A stretch of DNA of 64,000 nt from Burkholderia sp. NRF60-BP8 (GCF_001522585.2 NZ_CP013374.1:248001-312000), one strand, 5' to 3'; positions 8,604-17,962 are shown, numbered from the stretch's first letter. The notes: generated by a model not told the origin, from the letters alone. Translations and numbers: made by a program.

Positions 8604-9353
8604 TCAGTGAATCAGCATTCCGCCGTTGACGTCGAGCGTGACGCCCGTCAGATAGCTCGACAGGTCGCTCAGCAGGAACAGGCACGCATGGGCGACATCG
8701 GCGGCATCGCCGAGCCGGCCGAGCGGAATGCCCTTGACGATGTCCTCGCGCATGTCGGGCGTCAGCTTGTCGCCGGTGATGTCGGTCTGGATCAGGCCCG
8801 GCGTGATCGAATTGACGCGGATGCGGTCGGCGCCGAATTCGCGCGCCATCGCCTTCGCGAGGCCGAGCACGCCGGCTTTGGCGGCGCTGTAGTGCGGGCC
8901 GCCGAAAATGCCGCCGCCGCGTTGCGCGGACACCGACGACATGCAGACGATGCTGCCGCTGCGCTGCGCCTTCATCGTGGGCAACACCGCTTGCGACATG
9001 TAGAGCGTGCCGCGCAGGTTCACGTCGACGATCGCATCGAAGTCGCGCGCCGAGATATCCAGCGTGCGCACGGGCTGCGTGATGCCGGCATTGTTCACGA
9101 GGCCGTCGATGCGGCCGAAGTGCGCCAGCGCCGCGCGGGCCGCGGCCACGCACGCGTCGTGGTCGGTCACGTCGCACGCGAGGCCGAGATGATCCGGACC
9201 GAGCTCGGCGGCGGCGGCCTCCGCGTCTTCGCGGCGAAGGTCGAGGATCGCCACGCGTGCGCCGTGCGCGGCCAGCGCGCTGGCCGTGGCCTTGCCGATC
9301 CCGCGCGGCGATGCGGCGCCGGTCACGATGATGGTCCTGTTATCGAGCAACAT
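8604..9353 (-). CDS. SDR-family NAD(P)-dependent oxidoreductase
   Basis: Classical short-chain dehydrogenase of 249 residues. It has TGAASPRGIGKATASALA (Rossmann glycine motif with a small insertion), NNAGI, the catalytic serine in MSSVSAQRGGG, and YSAAK (YxxxK). The tail TGVTLDVNGGMLIH is typical of FabG-like and polyol-oxidising SDRs. The ATG at 9353 is placed by CAGGAGACATGCG; longer in-frame starts lack a site. It is the first gene of the operon leading to the MFS carrier and split transketolase and would plausibly oxidise a polyol to a ketose, but the substrate is not evident. Confidence 0.9.
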   Translation of the reverse strand: MLLDNRTIIVTGAASPRGIGKATASALAAHGARVAILDLRREDAEAAAAELGPDHLGLACDVTDHDACVAAARAALAHFGRIDGLVNNAGITQPVRTLDISARDFDAIVDVNLRGTLYMSQAVLPTMKAQRSGSIVCMSSVSAQRGGGIFGGPHYSAAKAGVLGLAKAMAREFGADRIRVNSITPGLIQTDITGDKLTPDMREDIVKGIPLGRLGDAADVAHACLFLLSDLSSYLTGVTLDVNGGMLIH

Positions 9354-9423
9354 CGCATGTCTCCTGTGTTGATGTGTTGCCCGGAGTGTCCCCTCACCGG
9401 ACACCCGCATCAACGCGGAAACG

Positions 9424-9449
9424 TTCAGCCATAGCTGAGAAAATTTCAG
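9424..9449. promoter_or_regulatory. Candidate LysR operator upstream of the SDR operon
   Basis: TCAGC-CATA-GCTGA (9425-9438) is a perfect inverted repeat. It overlaps CTGAGAAAATTTCAG (9435-9449), which contains a T-N11-A LysR box. It is 72-96 bases upstream of the SDR start and just beyond the stop of the LysR gene, the expected place for activator binding. Confidence 0.55.
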
Positions 9450-9489
9450 GTGACGGCGCGCGGCCCGTCGCCGATGCTGCGATGCAAAA

Positions 9490-10416
9490 TCACGGATGCG
9501 CCGGCGGCCGCGCTGCCTGGCTCGCCCCGTCGTGACCCGCGACCTCCCGTTCGATCCACGCCAGGAAGCGCTTCACGCGAGGCAGCTCCGCGTTCTGCCG
9601 CGGGTAAACGAGATGATGCGCGCCGACTTCGACCGCATGGGTCGCGTCGAAGACCGGCACCAGCAGCCCTTCGCGGATCTTCACCGACGCGAGCATCAGG
9701 CTTTCGAGCGCGATGCCGAGGCCGAGCGCGGCGGTTTCGAGCGACATGTACGAACGATCGAACGAAAAATCGAAGGTCTTCTGGGCCGCCAGCGGCACGC
9801 CGGCGCGGCCGAACCACTGCTTCCACTGGACCAGCGGGGTTTCGGAATAGATCAGCCGGTGCGCGAGCAGGTCTTCAGGCGCGTTCACCGGGTGCCGCTC
9901 GAGATAGCGCGGCGACGCGAGCGGCGCGATGAACTCGCCGCGCACGGTCCGGACCTCGAGGTTGTCCCAGTTGCCGTAGCCGTGCCGGACGTCGATATCG
10001 TAGAAGCCGTTCGAGAACGACACGTTTTCGTAGGAGCACGCGAGGTTCAGCTGGATGTCGCCGTTCGCCTCCTGAAACGACGACAGCCGCGGCAGCAGCC
10101 ACATCAGCCCGAAGCTCGGGCTCGAGTGCACGCGCAGGATGTCGACTTCGGTGCGGCTCGATGCGCGCTCGGTCGCGCGGCTCAGGTCGGCCAGCGAGCC
10201 GGTGACGTCGGCCAGGTAGCGTTCGCCGGTCGGCGTGAGAACGAGGCCGCGCCCCGAACGCTGAAACAGCGGCTGACCGATCTGCGATTCGAGGTTGCTG
10301 AGTTGATGGCTCACGGCGGACGCGGTCAGGCCGAGCTCTTCCGCCGCACGGTTGACGCTTTTGGTCCGGGCGACGCTTTCGAATGCGATGATGGCCTTGA
10401 GCGGCGGAATGCGCAT
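9490..10416 (-). CDS. LysR-type regulator, GcvA-like
   Basis: 308-residue transcription factor. The N-terminal winged helix-turn-helix reads PPLKAIIAFESVARTKSVNR and LTASAVSHQLSNLE, the wording typical of GcvA-type LysR proteins. A periplasmic-binding-like effector domain follows from about residue 90. It is encoded directly upstream of, and on the same strand as, the SDR-MFS-transketolase genes, with a palindromic T-N11-A site in between, so it likely controls that operon. The effector is unknown. Confidence 0.93.
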   Translation of the reverse strand: MRIPPLKAIIAFESVARTKSVNRAAEELGLTASAVSHQLSNLESQIGQPLFQRSGRGLVLTPTGERYLADVTGSLADLSRATERASSRTEVDILRVHSSPSFGLMWLLPRLSSFQEANGDIQLNLACSYENVSFSNGFYDIDVRHGYGNWDNLEVRTVRGEFIAPLASPRYLERHPVNAPEDLLAHRLIYSETPLVQWKQWFGRAGVPLAAQKTFDFSFDRSYMSLETAALGLGIALESLMLASVKIREGLLVPVFDATHAVEVGAHHLVYPRQNAELPRVKRFLAWIEREVAGHDGASQAARPPAHP

Positions 10417-10662
10417 GCTGGAATCCGTTGAAGAGAGCGACTCGCCTGACTGGCCGGCGCCAGCGCTGAATCGTTGTCGGGGCGAAAGCGATACGGTACA
10501 TCAGGATGCGGCGTCGGGACGATCGATTCGCGGCGCGGCCCGCGAGACGCCGGCCGGGCGCCACACAGCGCCGCGCCGACGCTGCCGCCCGGACGACGCG
10601 CCACGCATGGCGCGGACGGAATCATGCACAATGCTGCGCATCTGAGTGGTGGAGAGAGACCG

Positions 10663-11595
10663 GTGGGCATCAATTTCGATTTGACCGACTTGCAGGCGTT
10701 CCGTGCGGTCGTGGAAACGGGCAGTTTCCGCAAGGCCGCCGAAGCGGTCAGCCTCTCGCAGCCTGCGCTGAGCCGCCGGATCGACAAGCTCGAAGACGCG
10801 CTCGGCGTGCGGCTCTTCGAGCGCACCACGCGCCGCGTCGCGCTCACCACCGTCGGCCGCGTGTTCGCGCAGAGCGCCGAACAACTGCTCGACGATCTCG
10901 ACGCCGCACTGCTCGGCATCCGCGACGTGTCGTCGAGCCGCCTCGGCCATGTGACGATCGCATGCGTGCCGTCGGTCGCCTACTATTTCCTGCCGCCCAT
11001 CATCGCCCGCTATCATCGGCGCTTTCCGCGCATCCGGGTCAAGCTGCTCGACGCCGGCGCCAACGACGTGCTCGGCGCCGTGATCAGCGGCGAGGCGGAT
11101 TTCGGCGTGAGCTTCATCGGCAGCCAGGAGGCGGAGATCGAGTTCAAGGTCCTGCTCCAGGAACGGTTCGTCGCCGCCTGTCGCCGCGACCACCCGCTCG
11201 CGCGCAAGAAGCGCGCGACCTGGAACGAACTGTACGAACACGATTACGTCTCGGTGGACAAGACTTCCGGTAACCGCCTGCTGCTCGACCAGGCCTTGGC
11301 CGCCGTCGCGCCGCGCAAGCCGAGCGTGTGCGAGGCGCGCCACGTCACGACCCTGCTCGGGCTGATCGAGGCGGGCCTCGGCGTCGCCGCGGTGCCGTCA
11401 ATGGCGATGCCGGGGCATGACCACCCTGTCCTCACGAGCGTGCCGCTCGTCGAGCCGGCCGTGAAGCGGCGCGTGGGCATCGTCAAGCGGCGCGGGCGCT
11501 CGCTGACGCCGGCCGCCGAGGCGTTTTACCGGATGGTCGTCGATGCGAAGAACGCGAAGCGCGGCGACGCCGGCGGCGGCGGCGCATCGGCATGA
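10663..11595 (+). CDS. LysR-type regulator of the dicarboxylate block
   Basis: 310-residue LysR protein with the HTH in TDLQAFRAVVETGSFRKAAE and LSQPALSRRIDKLEDALGVR, followed by an effector domain beginning VTIACVPSVAYYFLPPIIAR. The start chosen is the GTG at 10663 because GGTGGAGAGAG lies seven bases before it; an ATG at 10624 in frame would add 13 residues without a site. It reads into the DctA-like gene after 34 bases and is divergent from the LysR at 9490-10416. It most likely senses a carboxylate and controls the neighbouring uptake genes. Confidence 0.92.
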   Translation: MGINFDLTDLQAFRAVVETGSFRKAAEAVSLSQPALSRRIDKLEDALGVRLFERTTRRVALTTVGRVFAQSAEQLLDDLDAALLGIRDVSSSRLGHVTIACVPSVAYYFLPPIIARYHRRFPRIRVKLLDAGANDVLGAVISGEADFGVSFIGSQEAEIEFKVLLQERFVAACRRDHPLARKKRATWNELYEHDYVSVDKTSGNRLLLDQALAAVAPRKPSVCEARHVTTLLGLIEAGLGVAAVPSMAMPGHDHPVLTSVPLVEPAVKRRVGIVKRRGRSLTPAAEAFYRMVVDAKNAKRGDAGGGGASA

Positions 11596-11629
11596 CGACG
11601 ACGGAACGCAAACGAAGGAAGACGGCATC

Positions 11630-12961
11630 GTGAGGTGGACCCGGCTGTTCAAATCGCTTTACGTGCAGGTCCTGCTTGCGATGATGCTCGGCATCGGCAT
11701 CGGTCACGTGTGGCCGGCGGCGGGCGCGATGCTCAAGCCGCTCAGCGACGCCTTCGTCGCGCTCGTGAAGATGACCATCGCGCCGATCGTCTTCTGCACG
11801 ATCGTGTCGGGCATCACGTCGTTGTCGAACGGGCGGGCCATCGGCCGCACGATCGTGCGGGCGCTCGCGCTCTTCTATCTCTTGACGGCCGCCGCGCTCG
11901 CGTTCGGGCTCGTCACCGCGTACGCGCTGCAACCGGGCGCCGGCATGCACATCGACGCCCGTCATCTGGATGCGAGCCTCCTCGCGCCCTATGCGAAGCA
12001 TGCGGAGCCGCGCAGCCTGGTGGCGTTCGCGCTCGGCGTGATTCCGGACACGATGCTCGGCGCATTCGCGACCGGCGAAGTGTTGCCGGTATTGCTGCTG
12101 TCGCTGTTGTTCGGCTTCTCGCTGAATGCGCATCCGCGCGCCGCGCGGCCCGTGCTCGCGCTGATCGACGGCATCGCCCAGGTCGTGTTTCGCGTGCTCG
12201 CGATGATCATGCGGCTCGCGCCGCTCGGCGCATGCGGCGCGATGGCGTTCACGGTGGGCCGCTTCGGCATCGGCTCGGTCGGCTCGCTCGCGAAGCTGAT
12301 GGTGTCGTTCTACGTGGCCTGCGTGCTGTTCGTCGCGCTGGTGCTCGCCCCGCTCGCGCGGCTGCACGGCTTCGCGCTGTGGCGGCTGCTGCGCTACCTG
12401 CGCGAAGAGTTGCTGATCGTGCTCGCGACGTCGTCCACGGAGCCGGTCCTGCCGCGCCTGATCGTCAAGCTGGAAGCGCTCGGCTGCGACAAAGGCGTCG
12501 TGGGGCTCGTGCTGCCGGCCGGCTATTCGTTCAATCTGGACGGCACCGCGATCTATCTGACGCTCGCGGCGTTGTTCATCGCGCAGGCTTGCGACGTCCC
12601 GCTTTCCGCGCCGCAGGTCGCGGCGATGCTCGCGATCATGCTGGTCACGTCCAAGGGGGCGGCCGGCGTGTCCGGCAGCGGGCTCGTCGCGCTGGTCGCG
12701 ACGCTCGCCGTGATGCCCGACCTGCCCGTCGCCGGGGTCGCGCTGCTGGTCGGCATCGATCGCTTCATGTCGGAGGCGCGCGCGCTGACCAGCGTGATCA
12801 GCAACGCGTGCGCGGTCATTTTCGTGTCGTCGTGGGAAGGGGCGTGCGACCGGTCGCGTCTCGTGCAGCGGCTCGCGGCGGCCGGGCCGTCCTTGCCGGA
12901 CGGGGCCGATGAAGACAGCGCCGCGGCAGACGGCGGCGGTCGCGACGGGAAGACGATCTGA
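11630..12961 (+). CDS. DctA-like dicarboxylate/cation symporter (DAACS family)
   Basis: Inner-membrane symporter of 443 residues that couples uptake of C4-dicarboxylates or similar anions to Na+ or H+. The diagnostic C-terminal reentrant elements are present: TSSTEPVLPRLI, PAGYSFNLDGTAIYLTLA and TSKGAAGVSGSGLVALVATL. The N-terminal LYVQVLLAMMLGIGIGHVWP is the usual first helix. The GTG at 11630 is preceded by GAAGGAAGAC and gives a family-normal length; upstream in-frame sequence is Ala/His-rich and unlike the family. It is co-oriented with the LysR gene and convergent with the ModA-like gene 24 bases away. Confidence 0.92.
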   Translation: MRWTRLFKSLYVQVLLAMMLGIGIGHVWPAAGAMLKPLSDAFVALVKMTIAPIVFCTIVSGITSLSNGRAIGRTIVRALALFYLLTAAALAFGLVTAYALQPGAGMHIDARHLDASLLAPYAKHAEPRSLVAFALGVIPDTMLGAFATGEVLPVLLLSLLFGFSLNAHPRAARPVLALIDGIAQVVFRVLAMIMRLAPLGACGAMAFTVGRFGIGSVGSLAKLMVSFYVACVLFVALVLAPLARLHGFALWRLLRYLREELLIVLATSSTEPVLPRLIVKLEALGCDKGVVGLVLPAGYSFNLDGTAIYLTLAALFIAQACDVPLSAPQVAAMLAIMLVTSKGAAGVSGSGLVALVATLAVMPDLPVAGVALLVGIDRFMSEARALTSVISNACAVIFVSSWEGACDRSRLVQRLAAAGPSLPDGADEDSAAADGGGRDGKTI

Positions 12962-12985
12962 TGCGCGCCTTCCCGTCGATCGGGC

Positions 12986-13768
12986 TCAATGCGCGGATAC
13001 GGAATCCAGGCCGGTCGATTTCACGTCGGCCTGCACGTCGGGCGACGCAAGATAGTCGAGCAGCGCCTTCGCTTCCTGCGGATGCTGCGCGCCGACCGGG
13101 ATGCCGGCGGCGAAGCGCGTGACGGACTGCAGCGATTCGGGAATCTTGCCGACGAAGGTCGCGCCCTTGACGGGCAGCAGCTCGCTGACCTGCTGGAAGC
13201 CGATTTCGTAGTCGCCGTTCGCGACGACCGACGCCACTGGAATCCGCGGAATCATCTTCGCTTTCGACTTCACCTGCTCTTCGATCCCGAGCTTCTTGAA
13301 CAGCTCGCGTTCGATATACACGCCGCTCGCGCTGTCCGAATAGGCGATCGATTTCGCGTGCAGCAGCACTTGCTTGAGGCCGTCGGCGGTGCTGATGTCG
13401 GGCTTGGCCGCGCCGTCGCGCACGACCATGCCGATGCGCGAGTCGGCCAGCTCGACGCGGGATTCGGGGATGACCTTGCCCTGCTTGATCAGATCGTCGA
13501 GCGCGTAGCCGACCATGATCACCGCGTCGGCGGGCTCGCCGCGCGCGAGCCGGTTCGGAATCGCTTCGGGCGACTTGCCCATCGACGGGCCGAGCGCGGT
13601 GGCCAGCGTATTGCCCGTCGTGGACGCGAACCGCGGGCCGAGCACCTTGTAGGCGGCGGTGAAGCCGCCCGAGCTCATCACGTGCAGTTCGGCGGCCTGG
13701 ACATTGGCCGCGACCGCCGCGGTGGCGACGAGCGCGGTCGCGCAGAATTTCAGGAGCAGGTTTCTCAT
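12986..13768 (-). CDS. Orphan ModA-like periplasmic substrate-binding protein
   Basis: 260 residues with a signal peptide (about residues 1-25, ending NVQAAE) and a ModA/molybdate-type binding fold starting ELHVMSSGGFTAAYKVLGP. LARGEPADAVIMVG and ELLPVKGATFVG are family-like. Molybdate ABC genes are absent; instead it follows an MHS-family symporter by 55 bases on the same strand. Such orphan ModA-like proteins often sit beside carboxylate carriers and may present organic anions to them or sense them. That role is inference. Confidence 0.87.
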   Translation of the reverse strand: MRNLLLKFCATALVATAAVAANVQAAELHVMSSGGFTAAYKVLGPRFASTTGNTLATALGPSMGKSPEAIPNRLARGEPADAVIMVGYALDDLIKQGKVIPESRVELADSRIGMVVRDGAAKPDISTADGLKQVLLHAKSIAYSDSASGVYIERELFKKLGIEEQVKSKAKMIPRIPVASVVANGDYEIGFQQVSELLPVKGATFVGKIPESLQSVTRFAAGIPVGAQHPQEAKALLDYLASPDVQADVKSTGLDSVSAH

Positions 13769-13823
13769 GGTCGTGGTCGTGCGGATGGGTGGGTGTGAGT
13801 GAGCGTTCCGGACGAGCTCGGCG

Positions 13824-15119
13824 TCAATGCGCGGGCGTCAACGTCGCCGTGCGATGACGATAGAGCGCGAACGTCGCGAGCAGCGCGCACACGGCGGCGA
13901 AGCTCATCCAGTAGCCGGGTGCGGCCTTGTCGCCCGTCGCGTGAATGAGCGCGGTCGAGATGGCCGGCGTGAAGCCGCCGAACACGGCCGTCGCGAGGCT
14001 GTACGCGAGCGAGAAGCCCGCGACGCGCACCTGCACCGGCATCACTTCGGTGAGCGCGACGACCATCGCGCCGTTATAGATACCGTACATGAACGACAGC
14101 CAGAGCAGCACGAGCAGCATGTTGGCGAACGACGGCGCGTGAGCGAGGAACGACAGCGCCGGGTAGGCGGTCACGACGGTGAGCATCGTCATGCCGACCA
14201 GCAGCGGCCGGCGGCCGATCCGGTCGGACAGCGCACCGCCGATCGGCAGCCACACGAAGTTCGACACGCCGACGCACAGCGTCACGAGCAGGCTGTCGGC
14301 GGTACTCAGATGCAGCACCGTCTTGCCGAAGGTCGGCGCGTAGACGGTGATCAGATAGAAGCTCGTGGTGGTCATCGCGACCAGCATCATGCCGGCGATC
14401 ACGACGCCCCAGTTCTGGACCAGCGTACCGAACACTTCCTTCATGCCCGGACGATGCTTGCGGGCCTTGAACTCCTGGGTTTCCTCCAGGTTGCGGCGCA
14501 GCAGGAAAATGAACGGCACGATCATGCAGCCGACGAAGAACGGCACGCGCCATCCCCACGCGGCGATCTGCGATGCGCTCAGCCACTGATTGAGCGCAAA
14601 GCCGAGGGCCGCCGCGATGACGATCGCCACCTGCTGGCTGGCCGATTGCCAGCTCGTGAAGAAGCCCTTGCGGCCCGGCGTCGCGAGCTCGGCGAGATAG
14701 ACCGACACGCCGCCCAGTTCGGCGCCCGCGGAGAAGCCCTGCAGCAGCCGGCCGATCAGCACGAGCACCGGCGCGAGCAGCCCGATCGTCGCGTAGCCCG
14801 GCACGAACGCGATCAGGATGGTGCCGCTCGCCATGATCGACAGCGTGACGATCAGGCCCTTGCGGCGGCCGACCTCGTCGATGTACGCGCCCAGCACGAT
14901 CGCGCCCAGCGGCCGCATCAGGAAGCCGGCGCCGAACACGGCGAAGGTCATCATCAGCGACGCGAACTCGCTTTGCGCGGGGAAGAAGACGTTGGCGATC
15001 TGCGTGGCGTAGAAGCCGAACAGGAAGAAGTCGAACTGCTCGAGAAAATTGCCGGCCGTGACGCGAAAGATCGCGGCGGCCTTCGAGCGTTCGGCCGGAA
15101 GGCGGGACGAGGGATGCAT
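13824..15119 (-). CDS. MHS-family MFS symporter (citrate/tricarballylate-like)
   Basis: 431-residue proton symporter of the metabolite:H+ symporter group. It has the hallmarks [19 protein letters not shown], a [12 protein letters not shown] loop (family D-x-x-GRR-x-G) and [20 protein letters not shown]. About twelve hydrophobic helices can be seen. The ATG at 15119 follows AGGAGACACCCCG. Relatives carry citrate, tricarballylate, alpha-ketoglutarate or shikimate; the first two are the closest by sequence impression. It leads a two-gene unit with the ModA-like protein. Catabolic tcuA/tcuB partners are absent from the window. Confidence 0.88.
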   Translation of the reverse strand: MHPSSRLPAERSKAAAIFRVTAGNFLEQFDFFLFGFYATQIANVFFPAQSEFASLMMTFAVFGAGFLMRPLGAIVLGAYIDEVGRRKGLIVTLSIMASGTILIAFVPGYATIGLLAPVLVLIGRLLQGFSAGAELGGVSVYLAELATPGRKGFFTSWQSASQQVAIVIAAALGFALNQWLSASQIAAWGWRVPFFVGCMIVPFIFLLRRNLEETQEFKARKHRPGMKEVFGTLVQNWGVVIAGMMLVAMTTTSFYLITVYAPTFGKTVLHLSTADSLLVTLCVGVSNFVWLPIGGALSDRIGRRPLLVGMTMLTVVTAYPALSFLAHAPSFANMLLVLLWLSFMYGIYNGAMVVALTEVMPVQVRVAGFSLAYSLATAVFGGFTPAISTALIHATGDKAAPGYWMSFAAVCALLATFALYRHRTATLTPAH

Positions 15120-15444
15120 CGGGGTGTCTCCTGAAAATCCTGGAATACGCGGGAGGGACTGGTCGATTGTCGTTTTCCGGCATGTTGGCGCGGGATCGGT
15201 CAAACGATAAGTGCAATTTTTGGAACGATTGATGCAGCAGCGTTATCAATCCACGCGATCCGCGCGCGTCCGGGCCGCGCTCGGGCCGTATCGCCGCACG
15301 GCCGCACACGTTTGCGTCGCCGAACCGGGCCGGGATCGTCGACGGGCGGCCATGCCGGCCTCGATTTTTCGTTAACCGTGCCGTTAACCGGGATTGGACC
15401 CGCGCCGGCGCACGTGCAGCCGGCATCTCAAAACGAGCGCGAGC
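15120..15444. other. Divergent intergenic region with GTTAACC repeats
   Basis: 325 bases between the divergent MHS symporter and diguanylate cyclase genes. No gene is supported. It holds an AT-richer patch near 15209-15250 likely to contain the symporter promoter, and a pair of direct repeats at 15370-15390. Confidence 0.5.
15370..15390 (+). repeat. Paired CGTTAACCG direct repeats before the cyclase gene
   Basis: CGTTAACCG occurs at 15370-15378 and again at 15382-15390, a 12-base period, 55-75 bases before the start codon. It could be a regulator-binding pair; no factor is assigned. Confidence 0.45.
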
Positions 15445-16953
15445 ATGCCCGCATTCACTTCGATCGAGAAAATCGCCGACTGGGCCGGACGCCACCCGTT
15501 CGTCGTCGGCGCGTTGGGCACGCTGATGTCGCTCGCGACGCTCGCGATCAGCGCGGTGACGCTGTGGGTGGCGCGCAGCGAAGTCGTCGAGCATGCGCAC
15601 GAGACGTCGCGCAACGTCGCGGCCGTGCTCGCGAGCCAGATCGCGAGCACGGTCGAAACGTCGAACAACGCGCTGATCGCGCTGGCTGCCGATCTCGGCA
15701 AGCCGGACGTCCAGCGGATGGACGCCGGGCTGCGGCACGACCTGCTGTTCGAGCGAACCGCCGCGCAATTCGTGACCGGCATGGGCGTGACCGACAGTCG
15801 CGGCCGGCTGATCGACGGATGCTGCAGCACGGCCCACCGGTGGGACTTCGCCGATCGCGACTACTTCAAGGTCCATCGCGATGCGGACAACGTCGGGCTC
15901 TACGTCTCCCAGCCCTATCGCGCACGCTCGCGCGGCGGCAAGGAATCCATCGCGCTGTCGCGGCGCATCGAGCGGCCGGACCATACGTTCGACGGGATCG
16001 CGGTCGTCGCCGTCGATCTCGCTTACTTCGAGCAGTTGCTGTCCCGCCTCGACGTCGGGCCGAACGGGGTCAGCGCGATCGTGCGCGCGGACGGCACGAT
16101 CCTCGCGAGAAACCCGTCGTTGAACGACGGCCAGATGAACCTGCTGCGTCGCTCGACATCCTTCAAGCGGATGGTGAACAGCGAATCGGGCTTCTATCCG
16201 GCGCGCTCGAGCATCGACGGCATCGTGCGGCTGTATACCTATCAGCGGATACCGGGCACGCCGCTGATCGCGGTCGTCGCGCCGGCCGAGAGCGACGTGC
16301 TGGCCGGCGTCCGGCGCCTGTCGTGGACGGTCGGCGTGTCGGCATCCGTGATCGGCGCATCGTTCTGCGCGGCGGTCTGGCTGCTTGCCTTCGCATTGCG
16401 GGACAACTTCCGCAAGCAGACGCTGCTGACCGATCTCACGCGCACCGATCCGTTGACCGGACTGCGCAATCGTCGCGCGCTCGATACCGCGCTGGCCGAC
16501 GAATGGGCGCGGCTGCAGCGCGGCAGCGGCGGCAGTCTGTCGGTCTTGTTCATCGACGCCGATCACTTCAAGCAGTACAACGACCGGCACGGGCACGCGC
16601 TGGGCGACACCGCGCTGCGCTTTCTCGCCGAATGCATCCGCACGCATACGCGACGGCGCGGCGACCTCGCCGCGCGCTACGGCGGCGAGGAATTCGTCGC
16701 GGTGTTGCCCGATACGGACGAAAACGGCGCCGCGCAGGTGGCCGACGCGATTCGCCGCGAGGTGGAACGCAACCGGCTCGACGGGTTTGCGGAGACCGTT
16801 CCGCCATTCACCGTCAGCATCGGCTGTGCGACCGGCCGGCGCGCGCGACATGCGTCCGTGCACGCGCTGGCGCATCAGGCGGACATGGCGCTCTATCGCG
16901 CCAAGCGCGAAGGCAGGAACCGCGTGTGTTGCGCGCAGACGGAGCCGGCGTGA
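15445..16953 (+). CDS. Membrane diguanylate cyclase with Cache sensor domain
   Basis: Makes cyclic di-GMP from two GTP. The 502-residue protein has a membrane helix at about 19-42, a periplasmic Cache-type sensor (DFADRDYFKVHRDADN is the usual signature), a second helix at about 292-318 and a C-terminal GGDEF domain. The active site reads GGEEF at residues 413-417, a catalytically competent variant, and the inhibitory I-site RxxD is kept as RRGD at 404-407, so product inhibition is likely. The ATG at 15445 lacks a strong ribosome-binding site; an upstream in-frame start would add 17 residues. It neighbours carboxylate carriers, which may hint at the ligand. Confidence 0.93.
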   Translation: MPAFTSIEKIADWAGRHPFVVGALGTLMSLATLAISAVTLWVARSEVVEHAHETSRNVAAVLASQIASTVETSNNALIALAADLGKPDVQRMDAGLRHDLLFERTAAQFVTGMGVTDSRGRLIDGCCSTAHRWDFADRDYFKVHRDADNVGLYVSQPYRARSRGGKESIALSRRIERPDHTFDGIAVVAVDLAYFEQLLSRLDVGPNGVSAIVRADGTILARNPSLNDGQMNLLRRSTSFKRMVNSESGFYPARSSIDGIVRLYTYQRIPGTPLIAVVAPAESDVLAGVRRLSWTVGVSASVIGASFCAAVWLLAFALRDNFRKQTLLTDLTRTDPLTGLRNRRALDTALADEWARLQRGSGGSLSVLFIDADHFKQYNDRHGHALGDTALRFLAECIRTHTRRRGDLAARYGGEEFVAVLPDTDENGAAQVADAIRREVERNRLDGFAETVPPFTVSIGCATGRRARHASVHALAHQADMALYRAKREGRNRVCCAQTEPA

Positions 16954-17062
16954 ACGCCGCGGTTCGAATCGGACCGGTGGCGGCACGCGCGCTGCCGATC
17001 GCGACGGCATTCCGCTCGGGACACCGTGGCGATGCGCGTGCGCTGCCGCGCCCGCGGTCGTT

Positions 17063-17962
17063 TCACTGCCCGGGTTCGATATACGCCGCCAGTTCTTCCG
17101 GCTCGCCTGACGGAAACGCGTCCTTCAGGTGATCGAGAAACGCGGACACGCGCGCGCTCAATAATCGCCTGGACGGATACAACGCCCACAGGGCGATATC
17201 GGAGCCCGGCACGTCGCCCCAACTGACGAGCGCGCCGGCGGCGAGGTCGCGGCTCACGAGCGATATCGGCAGGCATGCCGCGCCCAAGCCGAGGCGGACC
17301 GTATCGCGCACCATGCTCAGCGACGACAGCCGCGCCACGGGCTCGACCGGTATGCGCTCCATCCCGGCCACGCCCGTGACCTCCCATGCGGCACGGGTGT
17401 CGTGCGCGCCGCGAACCACGGCCGGCGCGGGTGCGCCGCCGCTCGGCCGCGCCAGTTCGGGCGTCGCGACGACGACCAGCCGGTCGCGCAGGATCACGCG
17501 CCCGATCAGGCTCTCGTCCGGGTTCGGATTCACGCGGATCACGAGGTCGTACCCTTCTTCGATCATGTCGACGGGCCGGTCTTCGGTCGTCACCTCCAGC
17601 CGGACGTCCGGGTATCTCAGCGCGAACGTCGCCACCAGCTTCCCCATCGCGAACTGCGAAAACAGCATCGGCGCGCTGATCCGCAGGCGGCCGCGCGGCC
17701 GCTCGCTCCCCGCTGCGATCGCGGACGCGCTGTCGGCCAGCTCCGCGAGCAGCGCGCCCGTCCGCTCGTAGAGCGCGCGCCCTTCCTGCGTGAGCTTCAC
17801 GCCGCGCGCGCCGCGCTCGAGCAGGCGCAGCGACAGACTGTTCTCCAGTTCCGCGACCCGACGCGACAGCGTCGCCTTCGGGCGATCCGCGACGCGCGCG
17901 GCCTCGCCGAAGCTGCCATGGCGGGCGACGAGATTGAAATCGGCGAGAGCGAGCAGGTCCAT
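17063..17962 (-). CDS. LysR-type regulator divergent from the NmrA-like gene
   Basis: 299-residue LysR protein of the AaeR/DsdC-like group with short HTH spacing: DLLALADFNLVARHGSFGEAAR and RPKATLSRRVAELE. The effector domain begins near GRLRISAPMLFSQFAMGKLV. The ATG at 17962 gives the usual length; the upstream in-frame start adds 12 residues and is not needed. It is divergent from the NmrA-family gene with 110 bases between them, the classic arrangement for a LysR and its target. Confidence 0.92.
   Translation of the reverse strand: MDLLALADFNLVARHGSFGEAARVADRPKATLSRRVAELENSLSLRLLERGARGVKLTQEGRALYERTGALLAELADSASAIAAGSERPRGRLRISAPMLFSQFAMGKLVATFALRYPDVRLEVTTEDRPVDMIEEGYDLVIRVNPNPDESLIGRVILRDRLVVVATPELARPSGGAPAPAVVRGAHDTRAAWEVTGVAGMERIPVEPVARLSSLSMVRDTVRLGLGAACLPISLVSRDLAAGALVSWGDVPGSDIALWALYPSRRLLSARVSAFLDHLKDAFPSGEPEELAAYIEPGQ

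Noticed and set aside
5323..9353. D-apiose pathway operon, suggested by the split transketolase
   Set aside because: The expected kinase and isomerase are missing; the link was kept only as a comparison.
10663..15119. Tricarballylate (tcu) operon, suggested by the citrate-like symporter and LysR
   Set aside because: No tcuA or tcuB enzyme is found; only transport genes are present.
14074..17010. A 978-codon open frame on the minus strand across the symporter and cyclase genes
   Set aside because: It lies antisense to or out of frame with well-recognised proteins, is Arg/Ala-rich without domains, and reflects the very high GC that keeps alternative frames open.
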